Made by a program: the position numbers and the translations under genes. The notes under the pieces were generated by a model. It had not been told where the DNA came from. It did not search any database and saw nothing but the letters and a program-made list of their open reading frames with translations. Shown here in pieces: positions 45,599 through 54,209 of a stretch of DNA of 64,000 nt; within the stretch, counting starts at the first letter, position 1; every line of letters starts with the position of its first letter. The DNA comes from Thalassomonas actiniarum. GTDB taxonomy: Bacteria; Pseudomonadota; Gammaproteobacteria; Enterobacterales; Alteromonadaceae. Location: assembly GCF_000948975.2 (NCBI RefSeq), contig NZ_CP059735.1, forward strand, positions 1,364,001 through 1,428,000. Reading direction: 5' to 3'.

Positions 45599-46249
45599 AT
45601 GAAAATGAAAACAAATATTAGCCCTGAAAAAAGAGAACAGTTTAGCTCAGAAGACGTTATTGAACATGCAAAAGAAACCAAATACCAGGGTTTTTTCAAG
45701 ATAAATGAATATCATGTCAGTCACAGGTTATTTAACGGCGGTTTTAGCAAGACTTTAACCCGGGAGATTTTTGAACGTGGCGATGCCGTTGTTTTGCTGC
45801 CCTATGATCCGGTCAACGATGCCGTGGTTTTGCTGGAGCAATTTCGGCCGGGGGTTTTGCGCAGCGGCGAATCTCCCTGGTTACTGGAATTTGTTGCCGG
45901 TATGTTTGATGAAGGGGAAAGTGCCGCTGAGGTTGCCGTTCGTGAAGCAAAAGAAGAAGCCGACCTGGATATTAAAGCGGCCGATCTGGTCCCGGTACTG
46001 AAATATTTCTCCAGTCCCGGCGGTATGAGTGAATATATCCATCTATATGCCGCCAGGATAAACAGCGCCAATGTCGGCGGTGTATATGGCCTGGAGGAGG
46101 AAGGGGAAGATATCCGGGTGCATGTTTTTTCCCGGGTTCAGGCGTTGCAGCTGCTGGAAAACGGCAAAATTAGCAACGCTGCGACTATAATTGGGTTACA
46201 ATGGCTAGCGCTTAACTACCAAAAACTTCAAACTTCGTGGCAAACCTGA
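45599..46249 (+). CDS. nudF: ADP-ribose pyrophosphatase
   Basis: 216 residues from the ATG at 45599. An upstream in-frame GTG (45548) would begin on a TATACT that looks like a -10 box, so it is rejected as start. Nudix box: GMFDEGESAAEVAVREAKEEADLD (GX5EX7REXXEE, with D in place of the usual G near its end). LLEQFRPGVL and FSSPGGMSEYIHLYAAR are typical of NudF. It hydrolyses ADP-ribose to AMP and ribose 5-phosphate. It overlaps yqiB by one base at TGATG. Confidence 0.93.
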   Translation: MKMKTNISPEKREQFSSEDVIEHAKETKYQGFFKINEYHVSHRLFNGGFSKTLTREIFERGDAVVLLPYDPVNDAVVLLEQFRPGVLRSGESPWLLEFVAGMFDEGESAAEVAVREAKEEADLDIKAADLVPVLKYFSSPGGMSEYIHLYAARINSANVGGVYGLEEEGEDIRVHVFSRVQALQLLENGKISNAATIIGLQWLALNYQKLQTSWQT

Positions 46250-46734
46250 TGACAAGAGCATTTGAAAGCGGTAACGACAACCACATTAGCGGCCGGGCCA
46301 GGTATCAACCTCGCTTGTCGGTTTTGATGAACTTGTGTGAAACCAACTATATGATGTTGTTGAAACTGCTGGCGGATAAAGAGCAGGTGGGAGAGCAAAG
46401 ATGCTTTTTTATCTCAGATTTTATCTCTTATTCGGTGACAGTCGATGAGGTGACCCGTTATACCAGCTTGATCACTATTGCCCAGGATGCCCATATTACC
46501 GGTTGTGATCTGGCCAAGTTATTGCGCCCGAGCATGTCGATACGTTTATATCATGATGCCCGCATGGCGGAAGTGATTTCCAGCCAGGATGTTTATCAGG
46601 TAAAACCCAGGTATGACTATCCCAATGAAAATATGCACCAGCCGGATGAGAAGCAGCAAATTAATTTGTTTTTAAACGAATGGCTGCAACTGTGCCTGCA
46701 ACTGGGGCAGGTGCATGTACCGCTCTTTACTTAG
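46249..46734 (+). CDS. yqiB: DUF1249 protein (YqiB-like)
   Basis: 161 residues from the ATG that overlaps the nudF stop (TGATG), implying translational coupling; an upstream GTG (46237) is possible. The family motif YQPRLSVLMNLCETNYMMLLKLL and the C-terminal YPNENMHQPDEKQQINLFLNEWLQLCLQLG fit DUF1249/YqiB. Function unknown. Conserved position between nudF and cpdA. Confidence 0.9.
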   Translation: MTRAFESGNDNHISGRARYQPRLSVLMNLCETNYMMLLKLLADKEQVGEQRCFFISDFISYSVTVDEVTRYTSLITIAQDAHITGCDLAKLLRPSMSIRLYHDARMAEVISSQDVYQVKPRYDYPNENMHQPDEKQQINLFLNEWLQLCLQLGQVHVPLFT

Positions 46735-46859
46735 TGAGGAATTAAGTAATAAAGCACAGGCTAAGGTGTAATAAGGTAGAGTCTTTAGAGCGTTACCAGG
46801 TGAGTAAATGTTTACCTTCTGTTTCCTGAACTATTTCAATTAATCCGGAGTTAAAAGAC

Positions 46860-47627
46860 TTGTCTTCTTCTGCCATCACCCTGGCGCAAATCAGTGATTG
46901 CCATTTATTTGCCGATAAAAGCGCCCTGCATTGCGGGGTCAATGTTTATGACAATCTGCAGCGGGTACTGACTGAACTCAGTAATAATCACGCCCTGGAT
47001 TACCTGGTTTTTACCGGGGACTTGAGTCAAGATCATACAGAGCTTTCTTATCGGCATTTTGCCGATCTGGTACGCCAGGCCAATCTTAAGGTGCCGGTCT
47101 ATTTTTTGCCGGGCAACCATGACGATGAATCCCTGCTAAACAAGTATCTAACTCCCCCTTATTTTCATCCGGGCAAAGTGATAGAAGATCTCCGTTGGCA
47201 GGTCTGCTTATTAAGCAGTAAAGGGGATACCCCGGCAGGTTACCTTTCCAAGCAAAGCCTGCAGCAGTTAAAGCAAGCGGTTAACCCGGATAAGTCACAG
47301 CTGATTTTTATGCATCATCATCCGGTTGCTGTCGGTTATTTTATTGACCGTCATGGTTTAACCAATGCGGAAGAATTTTGGCAGTTAACCGAGAACTTCC
47401 CTTCTATGAAAGCCGTGGCTTGCGGCCATGTGCACAGAGGTTTGACACTTTCACCCGAAAACAGCGGTTGTCCGCTTGTTGTCCATACTTGTCCGGCGAC
47501 TTCAATACAGTTTGATCCCGGCTGTGAAACCGTGAGCGCCTTGGCACAGGGGCCGGGATACAGGCTTTTTACCCTGAATGAAGATACAAGTATAAATACT
47601 CAAGTACATTATCTGGAAGTCCTTTGA
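46860..47627 (+). CDS. cpdA: 3',5'-cyclic AMP phosphodiesterase
   Basis: 255 residues, TTG start with CCGGAG upstream; no ATG fits. Metallophosphatase motifs: QISDCHLF (Asp, His), FTGDLSQDH, LPGNHDD, MHHHP and CGHVHRG, giving a full binuclear metal site as in E. coli CpdA (normally about 275 residues). It lowers cAMP and so tempers CRP regulation. Stop and the yqiA start share TTGA. Confidence 0.94.
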   Translation: MSSSAITLAQISDCHLFADKSALHCGVNVYDNLQRVLTELSNNHALDYLVFTGDLSQDHTELSYRHFADLVRQANLKVPVYFLPGNHDDESLLNKYLTPPYFHPGKVIEDLRWQVCLLSSKGDTPAGYLSKQSLQQLKQAVNPDKSQLIFMHHHPVAVGYFIDRHGLTNAEEFWQLTENFPSMKAVACGHVHRGLTLSPENSGCPLVVHTCPATSIQFDPGCETVSALAQGPGYRLFTLNEDTSINTQVHYLEVL

Positions 47628-48262
47628 ACAAGCAAAACAACATCCTTTATATCCACGGCTTTAACTCTTCTCCGCTATCGGTTAAAGCGGTGCAGACCCG
47701 GGATTATCTGGCGGCTAATCACCCTGGGGTTGGCTTTTATTGCCCGCAATTAAAGACCAACAGCCGGGGGGCGATTGAGCAGCTGGAAAATTTGATGGCG
47801 CATCATGCCGGGCAGGAAAACAGCCCTGAGCAGGAAAACAGCCTTGAGCAAGAAAACAGCCGCTGGTTGTTAATCGGCTCCTCGCTGGGAGGCTATTTTG
47901 CCCATTACCTGGCTGAAAAATATGCCTTGCCGGCCGTGCTTATTAATCCGGCGGTAAAGCCCTATCAGCTATTAAAAGAGTATCCCAGCGAGCAGACCAA
48001 CCCTTATACCGGTGAGGTTTACTGGATAGGAACAGGGGAAATTGATGCCCTTAAAGCCTTGGAATCTAACATAAGTTTAAAAAATAATTACCTGGTTATG
48101 TTACAAACCGGCGATGAAGTGTTAAATTACCGGCAGGCGGCAGCAAAATATCAGGATTGCCACCTCCATATCCACAATGGAGGCGACCATAGTTTTGTTG
48201 GCTATCAAGATACCTTGCCTGATATTATGCAGTTTTTTCAGTTACCCCTGCCTGTCAGGTAG
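47624..48262 (+). CDS. yqiA: YqiA-type alpha/beta-hydrolase esterase
   Basis: 212 residues, TTG start overlapping the cpdA stop by four bases. ILYIHGFNSSPLSVKA is the family N-terminus. The nucleophile is Ser in GSSLGGYFA, and the catalytic His lies in NGGDHSFVGY near the C-terminus. Residues 64-79 are a local QENSxE triplet repeat between two surface helices, absent from typical relatives as far as I can tell. Small-ester hydrolase with unknown natural substrate. Confidence 0.92.
   Translation: MNKQNNILYIHGFNSSPLSVKAVQTRDYLAANHPGVGFYCPQLKTNSRGAIEQLENLMAHHAGQENSPEQENSLEQENSRWLLIGSSLGGYFAHYLAEKYALPAVLINPAVKPYQLLKEYPSEQTNPYTGEVYWIGTGEIDALKALESNISLKNNYLVMLQTGDEVLNYRQAAAKYQDCHLHIHNGGDHSFVGYQDTLPDIMQFFQLPLPVR
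47813..47860 (+). repeat. 18-bp in-frame repeat in yqiA
   Basis: Two full and one partial unit encoding QENS(P/L)E, QENS(P/L)E, QENS. A near-identical triplication suggests recent slippage expansion. Confidence 0.75.
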
Positions 48263-48349
48263 CGGGGAACTAAGCTGAAACTGTGAAATGAGCCGGCAAA
48301 AAGCCGCTAGCTGCGTTAATAATCACCTTAACTACGATTAGAAGTTTAC

Positions 48350-50236
48350 ATGAGCGAACAATATAATTCCGAATCCATTGAAGTCCTCAGCGGCTTAGAT
48401 CCTGTACGCCGTCGCCCGGGCATGTATACCGATACCACCCGGCCAAACCACCTGGCCCAGGAGGTTATTGATAACTCTGTCGATGAAGCGCTGGCGGGAC
48501 ATGCGCAAAATATTAGCGTGATCCTGGATAAAGACCAGTCCATTGAAGTGATCGATGACGGCCGGGGTATGCCGACGGATATCCATCCCGAAGAGGGGGT
48601 TTCCGGGGTTGAGCTGATTTTCAGTAAGTTACATGCCGGCGGTAAATTTTCCAATAAAAACTACCAGTTTTCCGGTGGTTTGCACGGGGTGGGGATTTCC
48701 GTGGTTAATGCCCTGTCCACCCGGGTGGATGTTACGGTAAAACGCGACAGTAAAGTTTTTGAAATGGCGTTTGAAAACGGGGAAAAGGTACAGGAACTTA
48801 CCGAAACCGGCACCGTTGGTCGCCGCAATACCGGCAGCCGGGTTAAGTTCTGGCCGGATGCCAACTATTTTGACTCGCCAAAGTTTTCAGCGCTGCGCCT
48901 GACGCATCTGTTAAAAGCAAAAGCGGTGTTATGTCCCGGCTTGACGATAAAATTTCATGATAAAAATGAAGATAAGAAGTACCAATGGTGTTACGAAGAC
49001 GGCTTAAAGGACTATTTAAAAGAGTCGGTTAAAAGTTATGTCAGCCTGCCGGAAGAGCCTTTTATCGGTTCTTTTTCTTCCCAGCATGAAGCGGCGGACT
49101 GGGCGGTGACTTGGTTACCGGAAGGGGGAGAGTCAATCGGTGAAAGCTACGTCAACCTGATCCCTACTATTCAGGGGGGCACCCATGTTAACGGTTTACG
49201 CCAGGGGCTTTTGGAGTCGATGCGCGAGTTTTGTGAATTTCGTAACCTGATCCCCCGCGGCCTTAAACTGACCCCGGACGATATCTGGGATAAATGTAGT
49301 TTTATCCTGTCGATTAAAATGCAGGATCCGCAATTTGCCGGGCAAACCAAAGAGCGGTTGTCTTCAAGGCAATGTTCCGCCTTTGTTACCGGTGTGGTCA
49401 AAGATGCTTTTAGTTTATGGCTCAACGAGCATACCGAAATAGCCGAAGCGTTGGCAGAATTTTGTATTTCCAATGCCCAGCGCCGTTTGCGCGCCAGTAA
49501 AAAAGTGGTACGTAAGAAAATTACCCAGGGCCCTGCGCTGCCGGGTAAATTAACCGACTGCGGCAGCCAGGATCTTTCCCGCACCGAACTTTTCCTGGTG
49601 GAAGGGGACTCGGCCGGCGGCAGCGCCAAACAGGCCAGAGACAGGGAAACCCAGGCGATCATGCCGCTTAGGGGGAAAATATTAAATACCTGGGAAGTGG
49701 AGTCGGGACAAATCCTGGCCTCTCAGGAGGTTCATGATATTTCCGTGGCCTTGGGCATAGATCCCGACAGTGAAAATCTGGAGGAACTCAGGTACGGAAA
49801 AATCTGTATCCTGGCGGATGCCGACTCCGACGGCTTGCATATTGCGACCTTATTATGTGCGCTCTTTACCCAGCATTTCCTGCCTTTGGTGCGGGCTGGT
49901 CATGTTTATGTGGCGATGCCGCCGCTCTATCGTATCGATGTCGGCAAAGAAGTATTTTACGCCCTGGATGAAGCGGAAAAAGACGGCGTGCTCGATAGGA
50001 TAGAAGCGGAGAAAAAACGCGGTAAGGTTAACGTCCAGCGCTTTAAAGGCCTGGGGGAAATGAATCCGCTGCAGCTCAGGGAAACCACCATGGATCCCAA
50101 TACCCGCCGCCTGGTGCAATTAACGGTAGACGAGCATTCGGAAACCATGGAAGTCATGGATATGTTGCTGTCGAAAAAGCGTGCCGGAGACCGTAAGGAA
50201 TGGTTGCAAACCAAAGGGGACATGGCCCAGGTTTAG
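48350..50236 (+). CDS. parE: DNA topoisomerase IV subunit B
   Basis: 628 residues, normal length. GHKL ATPase motifs: EVIDNSVDEALAGHAQ, VIDDGRGMPTDIHPEEGVSG, and SGGLHGVGISVVNALS. TOPRIM: TELFLVEGDSAGGSAKQARDRETQAIMPLRGKILN and DADSDGLHIATLL. Pairs with ParC for decatenation. It ends the nudF-to-parE series as in E. coli; the parC gene is 7.4 kb away here. Confidence 0.97.
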   Translation: MSEQYNSESIEVLSGLDPVRRRPGMYTDTTRPNHLAQEVIDNSVDEALAGHAQNISVILDKDQSIEVIDDGRGMPTDIHPEEGVSGVELIFSKLHAGGKFSNKNYQFSGGLHGVGISVVNALSTRVDVTVKRDSKVFEMAFENGEKVQELTETGTVGRRNTGSRVKFWPDANYFDSPKFSALRLTHLLKAKAVLCPGLTIKFHDKNEDKKYQWCYEDGLKDYLKESVKSYVSLPEEPFIGSFSSQHEAADWAVTWLPEGGESIGESYVNLIPTIQGGTHVNGLRQGLLESMREFCEFRNLIPRGLKLTPDDIWDKCSFILSIKMQDPQFAGQTKERLSSRQCSAFVTGVVKDAFSLWLNEHTEIAEALAEFCISNAQRRLRASKKVVRKKITQGPALPGKLTDCGSQDLSRTELFLVEGDSAGGSAKQARDRETQAIMPLRGKILNTWEVESGQILASQEVHDISVALGIDPDSENLEELRYGKICILADADSDGLHIATLLCALFTQHFLPLVRAGHVYVAMPPLYRIDVGKEVFYALDEAEKDGVLDRIEAEKKRGKVNVQRFKGLGEMNPLQLRETTMDPNTRRLVQLTVDEHSETMEVMDMLLSKKRAGDRKEWLQTKGDMAQV

Positions 50237-50292
50237 TATTGGCCTGTTTGTTAAGGGGAAGTTTCCCTTAGCTATATTCCTGTCAGAAATTC

Positions 50293-50326
50293 ACGGGTGA
50301 GTATTTCTTGCTTGCCCGTTATTTTT
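50293..50326 (+). terminator. Likely terminator after parE
   Basis: ACGGGTGAG (50293-50301) pairs CTTGCCCGT (50311-50319) with two wobble pairs; T-rich DNA follows. Confidence 0.45.
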
Positions 50327-50337
50327 AACTTGTTAAT

Positions 50338-50787
50338 TTATCCTTCCTTTACAAAAATCCTGTCCTGGCCTTCAAACTCGGGGGTCTGCACCGAAAGCAC
50401 CTTCATCGGCTGTTTGGAGCTAACCTCAACGGCGTGTACCGTACCTTGGGGGATACGGATATAATCACCTTTTTTTACCCGTTTTTTATTATCACCTAAG
50501 CGCATCATCCCTTCTCCCTCCAGGATATACACAATTTCACTATGTTTGGCGTGATAATGGGCGGCGACTTTCTTTTTTATGAAAATCAGGTATTCGGAAG
50601 CATGCTTATCGCTGCCAAGCGCCATCAGGTGAACGTTGTCAAAATCAGCCGGGGCAGATATCTCCTCCAGACTGACGATGTTGCCCTGGTCTTGAGCATT
50701 ATTCCCGGCGCAAGCACTGACAGATAACAATAATACGGGCAAAAATAGGGCTTGAAGCTTAGTGGTTTTTTGTATGACGCTTAACAT
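50338..50787 (-). CDS. Cupin-domain lipoprotein
   Basis: 149 residues. Lipoprotein signal with lipobox VSAC (Cys at about 26). A single cupin domain follows: motif 1 AAHYHAKHSEIVYILEGEGMMRLGD with HxH and Glu metal ligands, motif 2 GDYIRIPQGTVHAVEV with the third His. Periplasmic small-molecule binding or dioxygenase/isomerase activity is possible; the ligand is unknown. It is divergent from arsR and shares its 157-nt promoter region, so it may respond to the same signal. Confidence 0.85.
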   Translation of the reverse strand: MLSVIQKTTKLQALFLPVLLLSVSACAGNNAQDQGNIVSLEEISAPADFDNVHLMALGSDKHASEYLIFIKKKVAAHYHAKHSEIVYILEGEGMMRLGDNKKRVKKGDYIRIPQGTVHAVEVSSKQPMKVLSVQTPEFEGQDRIFVKEG

Positions 50788-50863
50788 ATGGGGTCCATCA
50801 TTTGATTGTTATTCATTCCTGAAAAATACTCTAAAGACTAAATTAGCGCTTGTAAATAAAATG

Positions 50864-50905
50864 AACACATATGATAATTCGCATATATGATTTTCCATAT
50901 GTGTT
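50864..50905. promoter_or_regulatory. Candidate ArsR operator
   Basis: Inverted repeat AACACATATG (50864-50873) / CATATGTGTT (50896-50905) enclosing a further CATATATGA, 40-80 nt upstream of arsR. AT-rich split palindromes of this size are typical ArsR-family operators. It could also act on the divergent cupin gene. Confidence 0.65.
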
Positions 50906-50944
50906 GCTTAAACCTACCTGGAAAAAGCGATATCAGGTAATTGA

Positions 50945-51292
50945 ATGCAAAGTTTACCATTTTTTAAAGCCCTGGCGGATGATACCCGGCTACAGCTGAT
51001 CTTACTCATTTTTGCCGAGCAGGAATTATGTGTCTGTGAGCTGACCCAGGCGCTGGATTTATCCCAGCCGAAAATTTCCCGCCATATGGCCATCTTACGG
51101 GAGCAAGGGCTATTAGCAGACCGGCGGGCGGGTAAATGGGTGTTTTATAGCTTGTCAGCCAAGTTGGCAAGCTGGCAGCTAACGGCTATCTCTGATTGCT
51201 TTGAAAACTCCCAACACTATTTGGCGCCAAGCCGGCAACGGCTATTGGAGATGGGCAACCGCCCCGACAGACAAGTGCTGTGCTGTCCTTGA
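50945..51292 (+). CDS. arsR: ArsR-family arsenic-responsive repressor
   Basis: 115 residues. Winged-helix fold with FFKALADDTRLQLILLI and SQPKISRHMAILREQGLLADRRAGKWVFYSL. The metalloid-sensing motif ELCVCEL (two Cys in the DNA-binding helix, as in classical ArsR) is present, plus a CC pair near the C-terminus. Expected to release its operator on binding As(III). It heads the GAPDH-arsJ genes 80 nt downstream. Confidence 0.93.
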   Translation: MQSLPFFKALADDTRLQLILLIFAEQELCVCELTQALDLSQPKISRHMAILREQGLLADRRAGKWVFYSLSAKLASWQLTAISDCFENSQHYLAPSRQRLLEMGNRPDRQVLCCP

Positions 51293-51372
51293 GCTGATGC
51301 TGGCAAATAGCTAAGGGCATGAAAGCAATCGCAAACTAACTGACAAAACTATTTATTTAAAAGGTAACGGTA

Positions 51373-52377
51373 ATGACAATAAAAGTTGGCATTAATGGTT
51401 TCGGCCGTATGGGACGGCTGGTATTAAGGGCGGCCTGGTCTTGGCCTGAAATTGAATTTGTGCATATCAATGATCCGGCAGGTGATGCCGCCACTTTGGC
51501 GCATTTGCTCAACTTTGATTCCGTGCACGGCAAGTGGCAATACGCCGCTTCGGGACAGGAAGAGCAGATCTCAATTGATGATAAGCAACTTACCACCAGC
51601 CGCAATACAAGTATTAATGATACCGACTGGTCCGGGTGCGATATTGTTATTGAAGCCTCCGGAAAAATGAAAACCAAGGCCAAGTTGCAGGCTTATCTTG
51701 AGCAGGGCGTGAAAAAGGTATTGGTGACGGCGCCGGTAAAAGAAGAAGGGGTGTTAAACCTGGTGATGGGCGTTAATGATGATTTATATGACGCTAAGGT
51801 CCATGACATAGTCACTGCCGCCTCCTGTACCACTAACTGCCTGGCTCCGGTGGTGAAAGTTTTGCAGGATAATATCGGCATTAAACATGGCAGCATGACC
51901 ACGATTCATGATATTACCAATACCCAAACCATATTGGACGCCCCCCACAAAGATCTGCGCCGGGCCCGAGCCTGCGGCCAGAGTTTAATTCCTACCACCA
52001 CAGGTTCGGCAACGGCCATTACCCATATTTTCCCCGAGCTTAAGGGTAAGTTAAACGGCCATGCTATCCGGGTGCCTTTGGCGAATGCCTCCATCACCGA
52101 TTGTGTGTTTGAGTTGATGCGTGATGTCACCGAAGAGGAAATTAATGCCCTGATGGCGGACGCTGCCAAAGGCGAGCTTGAAGGTATTTTAGGTTATGAA
52201 GAAAGGCCCCTGGTAAGTGTCGATTATAAGACAGATCCGAGATCTGCTATTGTCGATGCCTTATCTACTATGGTGGTCAATAACAGCCAGCTGAAGATGT
52301 ATCTCTGGTATGACAATGAATGGGGTTATGCAAACCGCAGTGCAGAATTAATGCGTAAGCTGGCGCTGTCGCTTTAA
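51373..52377 (+). CDS. ArsJ-associated glyceraldehyde-3-phosphate dehydrogenase
   Basis: 334 residues. Rossmann start [16 protein letters not shown], catalytic Cys152 (SCTTNCLAP), His179 ([10 protein letters not shown]), and [11 protein letters not shown] at the end. Placed between arsR and arsJ, it fits the arsenate-resistance GAPDH that makes 1-arseno-3-phosphoglycerate, which ArsJ expels (known pathway, first described in Pseudomonas). It is not the housekeeping copy by context. Confidence 0.93.
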   Translation: MTIKVGINGFGRMGRLVLRAAWSWPEIEFVHINDPAGDAATLAHLLNFDSVHGKWQYAASGQEEQISIDDKQLTTSRNTSINDTDWSGCDIVIEASGKMKTKAKLQAYLEQGVKKVLVTAPVKEEGVLNLVMGVNDDLYDAKVHDIVTAASCTTNCLAPVVKVLQDNIGIKHGSMTTIHDITNTQTILDAPHKDLRRARACGQSLIPTTTGSATAITHIFPELKGKLNGHAIRVPLANASITDCVFELMRDVTEEEINALMADAAKGELEGILGYEERPLVSVDYKTDPRSAIVDALSTMVVNNSQLKMYLWYDNEWGYANRSAELMRKLALSL

Positions 52378-52432
52378 AAGCAAAGGGTTGCTTAGCTGCC
52401 TTTGCTCAGGTGATCTTGGAGATAAATAACAG

Positions 52433-53668
52433 ATGTGGTCGAAAATTTCTAGCTTGCCACCGGCGGTAAAACAATACCTGGTGATCACGGGCAACTATTG
52501 GGGCTTTACCCTCACCGACGGTGCTTTGCGTATGCTGGTGGTGTTGTATTTCCACCAGCTCGGTTATGCGCCGCTGGCCATTGCCATGCTGTTTTTGTTT
52601 TATGAGTTTTTTGGTGTGATCACTAACCTGGTCGGCGGCTGGCTCGGGGCGCGGATTGGTTTGAATAAAACCATGAATATCGGCCTGGTGATGCAGGTTT
52701 TTGCCTTGCTGATGTTAACCGTACCGGTGGAGTATTTATCGGTTTTTTGGGTGATGCTGGCGCAGGCGATATCGGGTATCGCCAAAGATCTGAATAAAAT
52801 GAGCGCGAAAAGCGGTGTTAAAACCCTGCTGCCCGAAGATATGTCCGGAAAATTGTTTCGCTGGGTGGCGCTGTTAACCGGCTCTAAAAATGCCTTAAAA
52901 GGCCTGGGCTTTTTTCTCGGCGGCTTGCTGCTGGCGCTGCTTGGTTTTCGCGGTGCCTTATTGCTGATGGCACTGATGTTATCCCTGGTGGCCATTTTCA
53001 GTATCCGGGTATTAACCGGGGAAATTGGTAAAGCCAAAAGTAAGCCTAAATTTCGCCAGATCTTTTCCAAGAGTGCGGCGCTTAATTACTTATCGGCCGC
53101 CAGGTTGTGCCTGTTTGCCGCCCGGGATGTCTGGTTTGTGGTGGCCTTGCCGGTTTATCTGGTGAGCCAGTTGGGGTGGCAGCATGAATATGTCGGCACT
53201 TTTATGGCGTTTTGGGTCATAGCCTATGGCCTGGTGCAGGTTTATACCCCGAAAATTACCGGCAGCAGCAAAGGCAAATTGCCGGGGGCAAAACTGGTTT
53301 CTTTCTGGGGCCTGGTATTGGCCGCTGTTACGGCATTGCTGGTAGTTGCCTTATATGCTCAGCAAACCCCGCAATATACCGGTGTGGTGCTGGTAACAGG
53401 TTTGATTGTTTTCGGTCTGGTCTTTGCGGTTAACTCCTCCCTGCATAGCTATCTGATCCTGGCATTGTCGAACCAGGATGAAGTCTCTATGGATGTCGGT
53501 TTCTATTATATGGCCAATGCCCAGGGACGTTTGCTGGGCACTGTGCTGTCCGGTTATTTATTTCAGGCCTATGGCCTGGTGGTATGTTTAGTTGCCGCAA
53601 GTATTTTAGCCTTATTGGCGGCATTATTTATTCGCAAAGTTAACCCGCATAAAAGTAAAGCCGGGTAA
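52433..53668 (+). CDS. arsJ: Organoarsenical efflux MFS transporter
   Basis: 411 residues, about twelve TM helices. N-terminal YLVITGNYWGFTLTDGALRMLVVLYFHQLGYAPLAIAMLFLFYEFFGVITNLVGGWLGARIGLN is the ArsJ signature. It exports 1-arseno-3-phosphoglycerate, which falls apart to arsenate outside. It follows the GAPDH gene by 55 nt and precedes a VOC-family gene. Confidence 0.94.
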   Translation: MWSKISSLPPAVKQYLVITGNYWGFTLTDGALRMLVVLYFHQLGYAPLAIAMLFLFYEFFGVITNLVGGWLGARIGLNKTMNIGLVMQVFALLMLTVPVEYLSVFWVMLAQAISGIAKDLNKMSAKSGVKTLLPEDMSGKLFRWVALLTGSKNALKGLGFFLGGLLLALLGFRGALLLMALMLSLVAIFSIRVLTGEIGKAKSKPKFRQIFSKSAALNYLSAARLCLFAARDVWFVVALPVYLVSQLGWQHEYVGTFMAFWVIAYGLVQVYTPKITGSSKGKLPGAKLVSFWGLVLAAVTALLVVALYAQQTPQYTGVVLVTGLIVFGLVFAVNSSLHSYLILALSNQDEVSMDVGFYYMANAQGRLLGTVLSGYLFQAYGLVVCLVAASILALLAALFIRKVNPHKSKAG

Positions 53669-53682
53669 AAGGAATATAAGCT

Positions 53683-54108
53683 ATGAAAGCCAAGCATGAA
53701 CGCACTATTTGCCATGCCTCGATAGGCACAAATGATCTAAGCCGGGCAAAAGCCTTCTATTGTCCGGTATTAAAAACTTTGGACATAGAGCTGGTGTCCG
53801 AGTATGAGCACGCGCTGGCCTTCGGCAAGGGCTATCCCGAATTCTGGGTGCAGATCCCTTTTGATAAAAAGGCGATGACGGTCGGCAACGGTACCCACTT
53901 TGGTTTTATGGCCAAGAGTAAATTGCAGGTTGATAACTTTTATCAGCAGGCGCTTTTATCCGGCGCCGAGTGTAACGGCAAACCCGGGGCCCGACCCGAT
54001 TACGGCGAGCCTTATTACGGCTGTTTTGTTATCGACCCCGAGGGCCATAAAATCGAAGCCAGTTTTTGGGATTTTGAACTGACACGAAAAAGTCAAGATC
54101 AGAAATAA
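53683..54108 (+). CDS. VOC-family (glyoxalase-like) protein
   Basis: 141 residues with the two beta-alpha-beta units of the vicinal oxygen chelate fold: ICHASIGTNDLSRAKAFYCPVLKTLDIELV and the metal-binding HFGFMA and IDPEGHKIEASFWDFEL. Cytoplasmic. It follows arsJ by 14 nt, so it is probably induced with the ars genes. It lacks the paired Cys of ArsI C-As lyase, so that activity is unlikely; a lyase or isomerase on another electrophile is possible. Confidence 0.8.
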   Translation: MKAKHERTICHASIGTNDLSRAKAFYCPVLKTLDIELVSEYEHALAFGKGYPEFWVQIPFDKKAMTVGNGTHFGFMAKSKLQVDNFYQQALLSGAECNGKPGARPDYGEPYYGCFVIDPEGHKIEASFWDFELTRKSQDQK

Positions 54109-54209
54109 GACATTATTTTTTATTATCAGAAAAATTATCATTGTCGGTGGCTGATTTTCATTTTATAGTGAGCTAGTTTTATTAAGAATTTTCGGTGTTT
54201 CTGGCTTAA

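Noticed and set aside
53683-54108. VOC protein considered as ArsI C-As lyase
   Set aside because: ArsI needs a conserved Cys pair; only isolated Cys are present.
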